Shown: in pieces, positions 39,936 to 48,305 of the stretch
Position numbering within the stretch: position 1 is the stretch's first letter
Layout: each line of letters begins with the position of its first letter
Source of the DNA: Actinoallomurus liliacearum
Lineage (GTDB): Bacteria; Actinomycetota; Actinomycetes; Streptosporangiales; Streptosporangiaceae
Length of the DNA: 64,000 bases
Assembly (NCBI RefSeq): GCF_039542035.1
Contig: NZ_BAABHJ010000020.1
Coordinates: 1 to 64,000, forward strand
Reading direction: 5' to 3'
Program-made: the position numbers and the translations under genes
Notes under the pieces: generated by a model
Databases searched by the model: none
What the model was told of the DNA's origin: nothing
What the model saw: only the letters and a program-made list of their open reading frames with translations

Positions 39936-40688
39936 CTAGATTTCGTACACGGCGCCCGGCTGGGCGAGTTCGATCCTGCCGCGGAAGCTGCTGTCCTTCG
40001 CCTCCGACAAAGACAGCGCCGGGTCGTTCCACGGCAGAAGATGGGTGAGGACGAGGGTGCCGGCGTCGGCCTTCGCGGCGTGCTCCGCGGCCTGGCGCGC
40101 GGTGAGGTGCTGCGCGGCGAGGGGCAGGTCGGGGCGCTCGATCCAGGCGGCCTCGCACAGGAAGAGGTCGGCGTCGCGGGCGAGTTCGATCAGGGCGCTC
40201 GATTCCGCGGTGTCTCCGGAGTAGGCGACCGTGCGGCCTTCGTGCTCGATGCGGAATCCGAAGGTATCCACGGGATGGTTCATCTGGGCCGTCGTCACGG
40301 CGAAAGGCCCGATGGTGAAGGTCGCGGGTCGCAGCGTGTGGAAGTCGAAGGTCTCGCGCATGCCCGGCTCCGGATCGAGCCCATAGGCGCCGGCCAGGTG
40401 TTCGGCGGTGCCCGCGGGTCCGTAAACCGGGATCACCGGCTGCTTCCCATGAGGCGCGAACGTCCGGGCGATCCAGTAGACGCACAGGTCGAGGCAGTGA
40501 TCGGGATGGAGATGGGAGACGCAGATGGCGTCGATGTCGAGAAAGGGGTGGTGACGTTGCAACATCCCGACCGAGCCGCTGCCCAGGTCGAGGAGCATCG
40601 CGAAGCCGTCGGCCTCGACCAGGTAACAGGATGCCGGGCTGTCGGATCGGGGAAAACTACCAGAACACCCAATCACCGTAAGCCGCAC
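39936..40688 (-). CDS. MBL-fold metal-dependent hydrolase (RNase Z-like), copy 2
   Basis: A 250-residue paralogue of the protein at 38569-39318, with VRLTVIGCSGSFPRSDSPASCYLVEADGF at its start, the zinc motif VSHLHPDHCLD and later LVLTHLLPWNDPALS. GTG 40688 lies behind AAGGAGG. murI ends upstream 10 bp away on the same strand, so it is co-transcribed with glutamate racemase, a common actinobacterial arrangement as I recall. Its function may be linked to nucleotide or RNA metabolism but is undetermined. Confidence 0.9.
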   Translation of the reverse strand: MRLTVIGCSGSFPRSDSPASCYLVEADGFAMLLDLGSGSVGMLQRHHPFLDIDAICVSHLHPDHCLDLCVYWIARTFAPHGKQPVIPVYGPAGTAEHLAGAYGLDPEPGMRETFDFHTLRPATFTIGPFAVTTAQMNHPVDTFGFRIEHEGRTVAYSGDTAESSALIELARDADLFLCEAAWIERPDLPLAAQHLTARQAAEHAAKADAGTLVLTHLLPWNDPALSLSEAKDSSFRGRIELAQPGAVYEI

Positions 40689-40698
40689 GTTGGCCTCC

Positions 40699-41514
40699 TT
40701 AGACCGTGTACACACCGCTGACCGGGGCGGATTCGACGAGCCCGAGCTCCGGGCCGAGGAAGCGGCGGCCGAGGACGCCGAACGGCGCCGGGTCTCCGGT
40801 CGCCAGGAACCGGTGGCGGGGCTCCGGGGATCCCTCCGCGCGGGCCAGGCGGCGGTCGTGCAACACCCGGTAGACGTCCTTGGCGGTCTCCTCGGCGCTC
40901 GATACGAGCGTTACCCCGTCACCGGCGACATATGAGATGGCACCGGTCAGCAACGGGTAATGCGTACAGCCGAGGATGAGCGTGTCACAACCGGCCTCGA
41001 TGATCGGCTCGAGATAGCCTCGCGCGACATCGAGGAGTTCGTCGCTCATGGTGATGCCCCGTTCCACGAACTCTACGAAACGCGGACACGCGACACTTGT
41101 CAGTGTCACATGAGGCGCAGCGGCGAACGCATCCTCATATGACCGGCTCGTCACGGTCGCACTGGTCGCCACCAGCCCCACGCGACCCGTACGGCTGGCG
41201 CTGACCGCGGCGCGCACGGCCGGCAGGATCACCTCGATGACCGGGACGTCGTAGCGTTCCCGGGCGTCGCGCAGCACCGCGGAGCTGGCGCTGTTGCAGG
41301 CGATCACAAGCATCTTCACGCCCTCCGCCACGAGGTGGTCGAGCACTTCGAGGGCGTAGGCGCGCAGTTCGGCGATCGACTTCGTGCCGTACGGAAACCG
41401 CGCGGTGTCGGCGACGTACAGCACGGATTCGTTCGGCAACTGGTCGAGGATGGCACGGGCGACGGTCAGCCCGCCGACCCCACTGTCGAAGATCCCGATT
41501 GGCGCGTCAGACAT
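40699..41514 (-). CDS. murI: Glutamate racemase
   Basis: A 271-residue PLP-independent racemase supplying D-glutamate for peptidoglycan. The two catalytic cysteines are in LVIACNSASSAVL and LILGCTHYPLLTG, and the N-terminus PIGIFDSGVGGLTVARAI is diagnostic. The 25-residue C-terminal tail (FGVLGRRFLGPELGLVESA) is typical for actinobacteria. A TAGCCT element about 9 bp before the ATG, with no ribosome-binding site, suggests a leaderless transcript that continues into MBL copy 2. Confidence 0.97.
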   Translation of the reverse strand: MSDAPIGIFDSGVGGLTVARAILDQLPNESVLYVADTARFPYGTKSIAELRAYALEVLDHLVAEGVKMLVIACNSASSAVLRDARERYDVPVIEVILPAVRAAVSASRTGRVGLVATSATVTSRSYEDAFAAAPHVTLTSVACPRFVEFVERGITMSDELLDVARGYLEPIIEAGCDTLILGCTHYPLLTGAISYVAGDGVTLVSSAEETAKDVYRVLHDRRLARAEGSPEPRHRFLATGDPAPFGVLGRRFLGPELGLVESAPVSGVYTV

Positions 41515-41675
41515 GATCCCAACAGGCTAAGAGACCATGAGCTGATCGTCGGGTGGATGCGCCGCACATCACACTGTGATTTCCGGCCCTTTACGACGCC
41601 CGCTTCCGGTCCAAAGAAAACCGGCGACCGCGGCCGACGCGGACCGTACTGGAGACTACGGCCGACGCCGGGGTG

Positions 41676-42455
41676 TCAGCGGCCGCGGCCGACGCGGGCG
41701 ATCTGGCGGCTCTGCGCGACGAGCCGTCCGGCGGAGTCCCAGACCTCCACCTCCTCGTCGAACCACCCGTCGCTGACCAGCCGGGCGCGGCCGTGGAGGG
41801 CCAGCCAGCCCGGGGCGGGAACGGCCCGCATGTGCCAGGTCAGTTCGACGGTCGGCGCCCAGCCGCTCGCCCCCGCGTTGAGCACCACCGGCGGCAGGGC
41901 GTCGACCGCGAGGGCGAGGAGGATCCCGTCGGGTTCGTACGGCTCGCGCATCCGGAGGTGGCCGCGCATCTCGGGCACCCCGCTGGGCCGCCCGTCGAGC
42001 CAGCCCATGGTGGCCGGGTCGTACCGCAGGTCGATCTGGCGGGCGAAGCCGTTGTTCGACGGGAACTCCGGGCACTCCTCGATCGGCGGGAGCTTCTCCT
42101 GCTCCACCGAGTAGACGGGAGCGGCGTCACCGTCGAGGGTGCCGGTGGTGATGAGCGCCTCGATCAGGGCCTGGTCGTTCTGGACGAGCGTGACGCGCGC
42201 CACCGCCGCCGTACGCCCGGCCTTCAGCGGTTCGACCCGGACCTCCGCCGGCCCGGCCTTCGACACGCGCAGGTAGCTCGCGCTGGTGGCGACGGGGTGC
42301 GGGTGCGAGGACTCCTCGAGCACCGCGCGGGTCATCACCGCCATCGCGTAGCCGCCGTTGATCGCTTCTCCGATGCCGAAGTCCCCGTCGAGGTCGACGG
42401 CGTAGCGTCCCTCCGCCACCCGTCGCACCGTCGTGGCCGCCGCGAAGCCGCCCAT
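41676..42455 (-). CDS. Acyl-CoA thioesterase family protein (TesB-like hotdog)
   Basis: A 259-residue double-hotdog protein of the 4HBT_3/thioesterase type: GDFGIGEAINGGYAMAVMTRAVLEE, TSASYLRVSKAGPAEVRVEPLKAGRTAAVARVTLVQ and, in the second hotdog, WAPTVELTWHMRAVPAPGWLALHGRARLVSDGWFDEEVEVWD. It is expected to hydrolyse acyl-CoA thioesters in the cytosol; chain length unknown. It stands alone, 160 bp upstream of nothing else on its strand. Confidence 0.85.
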   Translation of the reverse strand: MGGFAAATTVRRVAEGRYAVDLDGDFGIGEAINGGYAMAVMTRAVLEESSHPHPVATSASYLRVSKAGPAEVRVEPLKAGRTAAVARVTLVQNDQALIEALITTGTLDGDAAPVYSVEQEKLPPIEECPEFPSNNGFARQIDLRYDPATMGWLDGRPSGVPEMRGHLRMREPYEPDGILLALAVDALPPVVLNAGASGWAPTVELTWHMRAVPAPGWLALHGRARLVSDGWFDEEVEVWDSAGRLVAQSRQIARVGRGR

Positions 42456-42577
42456 TCCCCCACCCCACCGCCGAGAATCGAATCACGTTCGGTAATACCC
42501 TACCGGCCCGGTGGCGTACGAATCCGGCAACGAGCCCAGATGGGACGATCGCCACATGGTGCGCCGCAGACCGCGAC

Positions 42578-43432
42578 TTAGCCCAGTGCCCTAGCCGCCC
42601 GGGTGAGCGCGCCCGCGCGCGAGGAGACGATCTTGCGCAGCGCCTGTTCCGCCGCCGCGTCGGCCGGAGTGACGGCGATCAGGTACTGGTCGGAGTTGTC
42701 GAGCGTGGCCAGGGTGGTGTAGCGGATCGTCAGGTCACCTCCGACCTCGTGGCGGATGCGCTTCGTACCGTGAGTGCGTTCCTGCACGGTGTGGTCGTTC
42801 CACCAGGCCGAGAACTCCTCGCTGCGGTGGCGCAGGTCACCGATCAGCGCGCGCAGCGGGGCATCGGCGCGGTGGCGCGCGAGGTTGGCGCGCAGGTTCC
42901 CGACGGTCTCTCTGGCGATCCTGGTCCAGTCCAGCTGCATCTCGCGGATACGCGGCACCAGGAACAGCATGCGGGCGACGTTGGCGGTCTCGCCGCTGCC
43001 GAAGTCCGCGCCGAACAACGCCGCCGCGGGTTCATTCCGGGCCAGGACGTCGAAGCGGAAGTCCACGATGTAGGCGGGCAGCAGCGGCATCCCGTCCAAA
43101 AGGCCCTGAAGGTCGGCCCCGACCGGGGCGGGCCGGTGACGGGACGGCGGGGCCTCCCCCCGCGCGATCAGGTGCAGATGGTGTCGTTCGGACTCCGACA
43201 TCCGCAGGGCTCGCGCCAGGGCGTCGAGGACGGCGGTGCCGGGCGAGCCCACCCGGCCCTGCTCCAGACGGGTGTACCACTCGACACTGATGGCGGCCGA
43301 CTGGGCGACCTCCTGGCGCCGCAGGCCCGGCGTGCGGCGATGACCGGCGGCGGGCAGACCGACGTCCTCCGGCCGTACGCGTGCCCGCGTGACGCGCAGG
43401 AACTCCGCCAGTTCGGCGTTATGCCGACTCAT
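42578..43432 (-). CDS. XRE-family regulator with MmyB-like ligand domain
   Basis: A 284-residue transcription factor. The N-terminal helix-turn-helix spans about residues 5-80 (RRTPGLRRQEVAQSAAISVEWYTRLEQGR). The C-terminal PAS-like MmyB/MLTR ligand domain starts at LPAYIVDFRFDVLARNEPAAALFG and contains WWNDHTVQERTHGTKRI and LTIRYTTLATLDNSDQYLIAVTP. This group often regulates adjacent redox or dehydrogenase genes; its nearest divergent gene here is the exported PEBP protein 147 bp away. ATG 43432 is chosen; GTG 43441 repeats the same first residues. Confidence 0.92.
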   Translation of the reverse strand: MSRHNAELAEFLRVTRARVRPEDVGLPAAGHRRTPGLRRQEVAQSAAISVEWYTRLEQGRVGSPGTAVLDALARALRMSESERHHLHLIARGEAPPSRHRPAPVGADLQGLLDGMPLLPAYIVDFRFDVLARNEPAAALFGADFGSGETANVARMLFLVPRIREMQLDWTRIARETVGNLRANLARHRADAPLRALIGDLRHRSEEFSAWWNDHTVQERTHGTKRIRHEVGGDLTIRYTTLATLDNSDQYLIAVTPADAAAEQALRKIVSSRAGALTRAARALG

Positions 43433-43579
43433 CCGACTCACCCATGACCCGCATGATCCAAGAGTCCGGTGCGCCCTGTCCATCGAGGCGCGTGACACTG
43501 TGAGTACCAGCATCCCGGCGGCCTTCCTCCGGTCCGGTCCGCGCCGCGATCGTGGACGCACGATCGAAGGAGGCAGGGA

Positions 43580-44206
43580 ATGAAGAGATCCGTTCGGACC
43601 TTCGCGACGGTGGCCGGTACCGCCGTCCTGGTGGGATCGGCCGCGACGGCCGCCGCCGCGCACGATGGGCACCATGGCCCGGTCGGCGACGGGGGCTACG
43701 GCTTCACCGTGATCCGCAAGGGCGTGCCGGACTCCGCCACGCGGATGACGCTGACCAGCCCGGATGTCCGGGACGGCGGCGCCTTCCCGGCCGGGTCCTG
43801 GGCGAACGCGTTCGGCTGCTCGGCGGGCAACCGGCCACTGCGCCTGTCCTGGAGCGGAGCCCCGGCGGCGACCCGCAGCTACGCGGTCACCATGTACGAT
43901 CCGGACGCGCCGTCCGGCAGCGGGTTCTGGCACTGGCTGGTCTGGGACATCCCCACCGGCGACACCACGCTGGGCGCCAAGCCGCCGGTGAGCGCCGTCT
44001 CCGGCACCAATGACGCCGGTGGCACCGGCTACCTCGGCCCCTGCCCGCCCGCCGGCGACATCGGGCATCGCTACCAGGTGACCGTGTACGCGCTGAACGT
44101 CGCCGGCCTGGATCTGCCGGCCGACACACCGCCCGCCGTCGCGGCCTTCACCATGAGCGGCCACATCGTCGGGTACGGCCGTATCACCGCCACGGCTCAG
44201 CGGTAG
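43580..44206 (+). CDS. Secreted PEBP (YbhB/YbcL-type) protein
   Basis: A 208-residue exported phosphatidylethanolamine-binding-like protein. A signal peptide (MKRSVRTFATVAGTAVLVGSAATAAAA) precedes a mature start HDGHHGPVGDGG rich in histidine, then the PEBP core PLRLSWSGAPAATRSYAVTMYDPDAPSGSGFWHWLVWDIP and ALNVAGLDLP. The DPDAP and GxxHWLVW segments build the anion-binding pocket. ATG 43580 has GGAGG. It is divergent from the XRE regulator. The ligand is unknown. Confidence 0.93.
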   Translation: MKRSVRTFATVAGTAVLVGSAATAAAAHDGHHGPVGDGGYGFTVIRKGVPDSATRMTLTSPDVRDGGAFPAGSWANAFGCSAGNRPLRLSWSGAPAATRSYAVTMYDPDAPSGSGFWHWLVWDIPTGDTTLGAKPPVSAVSGTNDAGGTGYLGPCPPAGDIGHRYQVTVYALNVAGLDLPADTPPAVAAFTMSGHIVGYGRITATAQR

Positions 44207-44256
44207 AGCGCCGTCGCGCTCCGGGAAGGCGGCGGGTGAGAGCGCTGCGGCAGGGC

Positions 44257-44934
44257 TCAGAGCTCGGGATCGACCTCTTCCTCCTCCATGAGCCGGAGGT
44301 TGATGTCCTGCGCCCATTCGGCCGCGAACCGCTTCACCCGCCGCACCTCGTCCAGCGTCAGGCCGTAAGCCTCGAACTCCGAGTCGTTGCGCAGCTCTGC
44401 CGCTTCAAGTCGCGAGGCCAGGCGACGCAGTGAGAAGTCGGATTCATGCGAACGGCAGAGCCATTCGAGGCGCTCGAAGCTGTACTCCCCCGCGAGCGCT
44501 GCCGCGTCGATGAGGTCACGCGCTATGCCACGATCGTGCAGCGCTCGCATCTTCAGGCCGACTGCATCGTCGAAACCCAGCACAGGACAGGAGTCCACGA
44601 TCACGGGGCTGACGCGAAGGGTCGCCTTCATGAGATCGACTTCGCAGGACTCACTCGTCAGCGGATCTGTGACCACCAGCCGGGCGAACCGGTAGTTACC
44701 CGGAGCGGCGGCGACATCGAACCCCTTCGCCCGATAACCCGCCACCACGCGCAATGTCAGTTCCTCGACCGGTAGGGGGTTCGCGGTCGCGAAGTCGATG
44801 TCCTTACTGGGCCGATTTACCAAGCCGTGGGCCTTCATCGCATAACCGCCTGCGAGGAATAATCCGTGCTCCTCGCAAAGGTCGAGCCCCGCCTCGATGA
44901 GTCGCCGGTGAAAGGGAGGGAAATCTATGCCCAC
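44257..44934 (-). CDS. AbiEii-like nucleotidyltransferase
   Basis: A 225-residue protein of the nucleotidyltransferase fold used by AbiEii/AbiGii toxins. The G-G-x-A motif is LFLAGGYAMKAHGL, followed by the catalytic D-x-D in RPSKDIDFAT and a later Asp in SESCEVDLMKAT; the KMRALHDRGIARDLIDAAAL helix is typical. GTG 44934 overlaps the upstream gene by 10 bp. The usual AbiEi antitoxin with a winged helix is absent; the upstream 127-residue protein may fill its place. Codon use is slightly less G/C-biased than neighbours, hinting at transfer. Confidence 0.82.
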   Translation of the reverse strand: MGIDFPPFHRRLIEAGLDLCEEHGLFLAGGYAMKAHGLVNRPSKDIDFATANPLPVEELTLRVVAGYRAKGFDVAAAPGNYRFARLVVTDPLTSESCEVDLMKATLRVSPVIVDSCPVLGFDDAVGLKMRALHDRGIARDLIDAAALAGEYSFERLEWLCRSHESDFSLRRLASRLEAAELRNDSEFEAYGLTLDEVRRVKRFAAEWAQDINLRLMEEEEVDPEL

Positions 44935-45308
44935 GGCGACTCTTTCCAGCGGGCGAAGGCGGCTGCGAAGGCACCGGGAGACGCACCGATCCTGGCCAAC
45001 TCGGGAAAACGGCCCTCCCATGCCTCCACGTAACCGTCGCCCAGCCTCCGGTGCAGAAGGGGCCACGCCTCGAGGAGGTAGTCGCCGTTGAGGAACTCCG
45101 CATAGTGCTTCTGCAGTCCCTGCACGATCACCAACTCGTAAAGCGCGACTCGCTGCGCGAAGCGCTCGATGTCATAACGGGTGTGACCTGACCAGCAGAG
45201 ATCCAGAGGGAGGTCGATGACGCCCTCGCGAGGACCGTGTAGGTCGGACAGGGAGCGGGGAATCCAGCGCGGCAGGTGCGCCGTCCAGCTCGGCAACGTC
45301 TCGGGCAT
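44925..45308 (-). CDS. Unrecognised 127-residue partner of the nucleotidyltransferase
   Basis: A 127-residue soluble, helix-rich protein (MPETLPSWTAHLPRWIPRSL, later ERFAQRVALYELVIVQGLQKHYAEFLNGDYLLEAWPLLHRRLG). No known domain recognised. It overlaps the AbiEii-like gene and is co-transcribed, so an antitoxin or partner role is plausible. A CATAAT -10 element (45315-45320) lies 6 bp before the ATG with no ribosome-binding site, indicating a leaderless transcript. Confidence 0.75.
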   Translation of the reverse strand: MPETLPSWTAHLPRWIPRSLSDLHGPREGVIDLPLDLCWSGHTRYDIERFAQRVALYELVIVQGLQKHYAEFLNGDYLLEAWPLLHRRLGDGYVEAWEGRFPELARIGASPGAFAAAFARWKESPWA

Positions 45309-45382
45309 ACGGCCATTATGCCGAGCACACCGACCGTACGCGGGCGCTCACCGAAAGAGACGGCGAACGCCCGCGAGGCCGG

Positions 45383-46330
45383 TCAGGCCCAGAGCTGGCC
45401 TTCGAGGCGCTCCTCGGCCTCCTCGAGCGTGCCGCCGTACGCGCCGGTGGAGAGGTACTTCCAGCCGCCGTCGGCGACGATGAACGCGATGTCGGCGCGC
45501 TCGCCGGCCTTGACCGCCTTGTTCGCCATGCCGAGCGCGGCGTGCAGGGCGCAGCCGGTGGAGATGCCGGCGAAGATGCCCTCCCGCGCGAGCAGCTCAC
45601 GGGTGCGCCGGAGCGCGTCCGCCGACGTCACGGAGTACCGCGTCGTCAGCACCGACTCGTCGTACAACTCGGGCACGAAGCCCTCGTCGATGTTGCGCAG
45701 GCCGTACACCAGTTCGCCGTAACGCGGCTCGGCGGCCACGATCGCGACGCCGGGCACCTGCTCGCGGAGGTACCGGCCGACGCCCATCAGCGTGCCGGTG
45801 GTGCCGAGGCCGGCGACGAAGTGGGTGATCGACGGCAGGTCCTCGAGGAGCTCCGGACCGGTCGTCTCGTAGTGCGCCCGGGCGTTCGCCTCGTTGCCGT
45901 ACTGGTAGAGCATCACCCAGTCGGGGTTCTCCTCCGCCAGCCGCTTGGCGACGCGCACCGCCTCGTTCGAACCGCCGGCCGCCGGGGAGAAGATGATGCG
46001 CGCGCCCCACATCTCCAGCAGCTGCCGGCGCTCGGCCGAGGTGTTCTCCGGCATCACGCAGACGATGTCGTAGCCGCGGAGCTTCGCGACCATCGCCAGC
46101 GAGATGCCGGTGTTCCCGGAGGTGGGCTCCAGGATCGTACGGCCGGGCGCGAGCAGACCCTCCTTCTCCGCCTTCGCGATCATCCAGAAGGCGGGGCGGT
46201 CCTTGACCGAGCCGGTCGGGTTGCGGTCCTCCAGCTTGGCCCACAGCCGCACCTCGGACGACGGCGACAGCCGTGGCAGGCCGACCAGCGGCGTACGGCC
46301 GAGGGAGTCGAGCAGGGAGTCGAAACGCAC
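45383..46330 (-). CDS. cysM: Cysteine synthase using CysO thiocarboxylate
   Basis: A 315-residue PLP enzyme. The Schiff-base lysine is in NPTGSVKDRPAFWM and the phosphate loop is EPTSGNTGISLAM; the C-terminus GISTGCALHAALG is standard. In mycobacteria CysM condenses O-phosphoserine with sulfur carried as a thiocarboxylate on CysO. Its close linkage to cysO (one base between cysO's stop and this start) and to mec argues for the same route here, giving oxidant-resistant cysteine synthesis. Confidence 0.95.
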   Translation of the reverse strand: MRFDSLLDSLGRTPLVGLPRLSPSSEVRLWAKLEDRNPTGSVKDRPAFWMIAKAEKEGLLAPGRTILEPTSGNTGISLAMVAKLRGYDIVCVMPENTSAERRQLLEMWGARIIFSPAAGGSNEAVRVAKRLAEENPDWVMLYQYGNEANARAHYETTGPELLEDLPSITHFVAGLGTTGTLMGVGRYLREQVPGVAIVAAEPRYGELVYGLRNIDEGFVPELYDESVLTTRYSVTSADALRRTRELLAREGIFAGISTGCALHAALGMANKAVKAGERADIAFIVADGGWKYLSTGAYGGTLEEAEERLEGQLWA

Positions 46331-46331
46331 G

Positions 46332-46604
46332 TCAGCCGCCGGCGACGGCGGGCAACACGGTCACCGTGTCGCCGTCGGAGACCTTCGTGCCGAGGCCGCC
46401 CAGGAAGCGGACGTCCTCGTCGTTCAGGTAGACGTTGACGAACCGCCGCAGGCCCTTCTCGTCGACCAGCCGGTCGCGCAGGCCCGGGTGGCGGGTCTCC
46501 AGGTCGGCGAACAGGTCGTCGAGCGTGGCGCCGCCACCCTCCACCGCCTTCGCCCCATCGGTGTAGTTACGCAGGATCGTCGGAATACGAACCTCGATCG
46601 CCAT
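46332..46604 (-). CDS. cysO: Sulfur carrier protein CysO
   Basis: A 90-residue ubiquitin-fold sulfur carrier (MAIEVRIPTILRNYTDGAKAVEGGG) ending in the essential Gly-Gly, DTVTVLPAVAGG, whose C-terminal glycine carries the thiocarboxylate passed to CysM. ATG 46604 follows AAGGAG at a 9-bp distance. The activating MoeZ-like enzyme is not in the window. Confidence 0.95.
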   Translation of the reverse strand: MAIEVRIPTILRNYTDGAKAVEGGGATLDDLFADLETRHPGLRDRLVDEKGLRRFVNVYLNDEDVRFLGGLGTKVSDGDTVTVLPAVAGG

Positions 46605-46685
46605 CGCGAGTGTGCTCCTTCGTCTTACGGTCCCGGCATGGCTCAACACGGCCGGATGCGCGGGGATTCCGGGCTCTGGGGGAGG

Positions 46686-46790
46686 TCAGCCCTGGCGACA
46701 GTCGTAGACGACTTCGGCGCGGCAGTGGCCGAAGAGGAAATTCTGCACGGGCGTGACGAACGGGGTCGGGCGCTCCGTCATCGTCGTCAC
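46686..46790 (-). CDS. Unrecognised 34-residue ORF between mec and cysO
   Basis: GTG 46790 (or ATG 46781, 31 residues) encodes VTTMTERPTPFVTPVQNFLF and then GHCRAEVVYDCRQG. It starts 4 bp after the mec stop and ends 81 bp before cysO. Third-codon positions are almost all G or C, as in the real neighbours, and two cysteines sit near the end. It may be a small protein of the cysteine pathway or a leader peptide. No ribosome-binding site is obvious, consistent with coupling to mec. Confidence 0.6.
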   Translation of the reverse strand: MTTMTERPTPFVTPVQNFLFGHCRAEVVYDCRQG

Positions 46791-46794
46791 GGGA

Positions 46795-47226
46795 TCAGTC
46801 TACCGAGTCGGGTTCGTACGACTCCACGACGCGGACCTCCTCCTCGTCCACCTCGCCGTCGACGATCCGGTACGAACGGAACTCCGCCTCGTCGTCGGCG
46901 CGGGTGGAGACCAGCACGTAGTGCGCGTTCGGCTCCGAGGCGTAGGAGATGTCGGTACGGGAGGGGTAGGCCTCGGTCGCGGTGTGGGAGTGGTAGATGA
47001 CGACCGGCTCCTCGTCGCGGTCGTCCATCTCGCGCCACACCTTGAACTGCTCCATCGAGTCGAATCGGTAGAAGGTCGGTGAACGCTCGGCGTTCGCCAT
47101 CGCGATGAACCGGGTCGGACGGTCCGAGCCCGCGGCTCCGGCGACGACGCCGCACGCCTCGTCCGGGTGGTCGGCGCGCGCGTGCGCGACGATCTGGTCG
47201 ACGATGGCCCGTTCGATGGTGAGCAT
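46795..47226 (-). CDS. mec: CysO-cysteine peptidase (JAMM metalloprotease)
   Basis: A 143-residue M67 zinc peptidase that releases cysteine from the CysO-cysteine adduct. The JAMM motif is visible: Glu in DEACGVVAG and HSHTATEAYPSRTD (H-x-H-x(7)-S-x(2)-D). ATG 47226 is chosen: TACGCT at 47233-47238 lies 6 bp before it, the spacing of a leaderless promoter, while the preceding TTG would lack any signal. It leads the mec-(small ORF)-cysO-cysM operon. Confidence 0.94.
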   Translation of the reverse strand: MLTIERAIVDQIVAHARADHPDEACGVVAGAAGSDRPTRFIAMANAERSPTFYRFDSMEQFKVWREMDDRDEEPVVIYHSHTATEAYPSRTDISYASEPNAHYVLVSTRADDEAEFRSYRIVDGEVDEEEVRVVESYEPDSVD

Positions 47227-47251
47227 GCGCAAAGCGTATCCACGGCGGCCC

Positions 47252-48199
47252 TCAGCGGGACTCGTGGCCCATGTGCAGCCGTACGACCGAGCCGCCGGCG
47301 CCGGACCGGATCTCCACGAGGTCGCACAACTGCCGGACCGCCCACATGCCCGCCCCCGCGGGCCGGTGCGGCGTGGGCGGGAAGTAGCCGAGGTACCGGT
47401 CGTCGAGCGCGGTCCCGGCGTCGACGACGTCGCAGATCAGCCTGCCGTGCGCGGACCACACCCACACCGATCCGTGGCCCCCGCCGCACCGCGTGATGTG
47501 CGCGACGACCTCGCCCACCGACTGCACCAGGGCGAGGCTGCGCTCCCGGGACAGCCCGTGGTGCTCGGCCGCCGCCGCGACGAAGGCGCGCAGCCCGGCC
47601 GGGTCGCCGCCCGCGAGATCGCGGCTCAGCACCGGCTCGGTCGGCGGCGCGAGCGGGACCCGGTTGCGTTCGGCGTAGAAGACCGCCGGGTCGGTGAACA
47701 GCGCGCTCTGGCGGCTTCCGGTGACGCCGACCAGCTCCGGATGGGTACGGCCCACGTCCTCGGCGGCCTCGGCGGGCAGCGACCGCACGTCGTACGCGCA
47801 CAGCAGGTTGGTCCGGGTCTCGGCGAACGCCACGTTGAGCAACGACTCCAGCCGACCCCACTCCCGGATCTCCGGCCGGGTGCGCGCCCGCCACACCGGC
47901 TCCGCGACGAGATACAGCGGGCCCTGGGGCCACCACCGCTCGCGGGCGTGCGCGAGGTAGGCGGTGAGGGTCCGGGCCGGCGCGCCGAACCAGCCGGACG
48001 CGTCGACGAACTCGACCGTCCCGGCCCCGCGGCCGAGGCACCGGCGTACGAGCCCGGTGCGCTCGCTGATCACGACCGGACGGCCGCCCCGGGCCAGGCC
48101 CTCCCGTAAGAAGGGGATCGTCGCGTCGAGGAACTCGTCCTCGTGTCCGTACAGCAGGGCTCGGTGAACGAGCACATCGACGGAGTCGGTCGCGGTCAC
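47252..48199 (-). CDS. MEDS-domain protein with HATPase (RsbW-like) kinase domain
   Basis: A 315-residue paralogue of the 29556-30479 gene: MEDS sensor (LVHRALLYGHEDEFLDATIPFLREGLARGGRPVVIS) and C-terminal GHKL ATPase domain (ALVQSVGEVVAHITR as N-box-like, ICDVVDAGTAL, GMWAVRQLCDLVEIRS). The N-box asparagine (normally xNAxxH) is replaced by HI, so kinase activity may be lost. GTG 48199 follows GGGAGG. Encoded alone without a STAS partner beside it; it may cooperate with the pair at 28.7-30.5 kb. Confidence 0.87.
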   Translation of the reverse strand: MTATDSVDVLVHRALLYGHEDEFLDATIPFLREGLARGGRPVVISERTGLVRRCLGRGAGTVEFVDASGWFGAPARTLTAYLAHARERWWPQGPLYLVAEPVWRARTRPEIREWGRLESLLNVAFAETRTNLLCAYDVRSLPAEAAEDVGRTHPELVGVTGSRQSALFTDPAVFYAERNRVPLAPPTEPVLSRDLAGGDPAGLRAFVAAAAEHHGLSRERSLALVQSVGEVVAHITRCGGGHGSVWVWSAHGRLICDVVDAGTALDDRYLGYFPPTPHRPAGAGMWAVRQLCDLVEIRSGAGGSVVRLHMGHESR

Positions 48200-48305
48200 G
48201 CCCGTTCCTCCCAGCGCGGAGTCCGGCGGCGCCGCCAACCTACCAAGCCGCTGATCGACTGAGCGGGACGAACGACCGATCAGCCGATCACTTCGCGACA
48301 AATGC

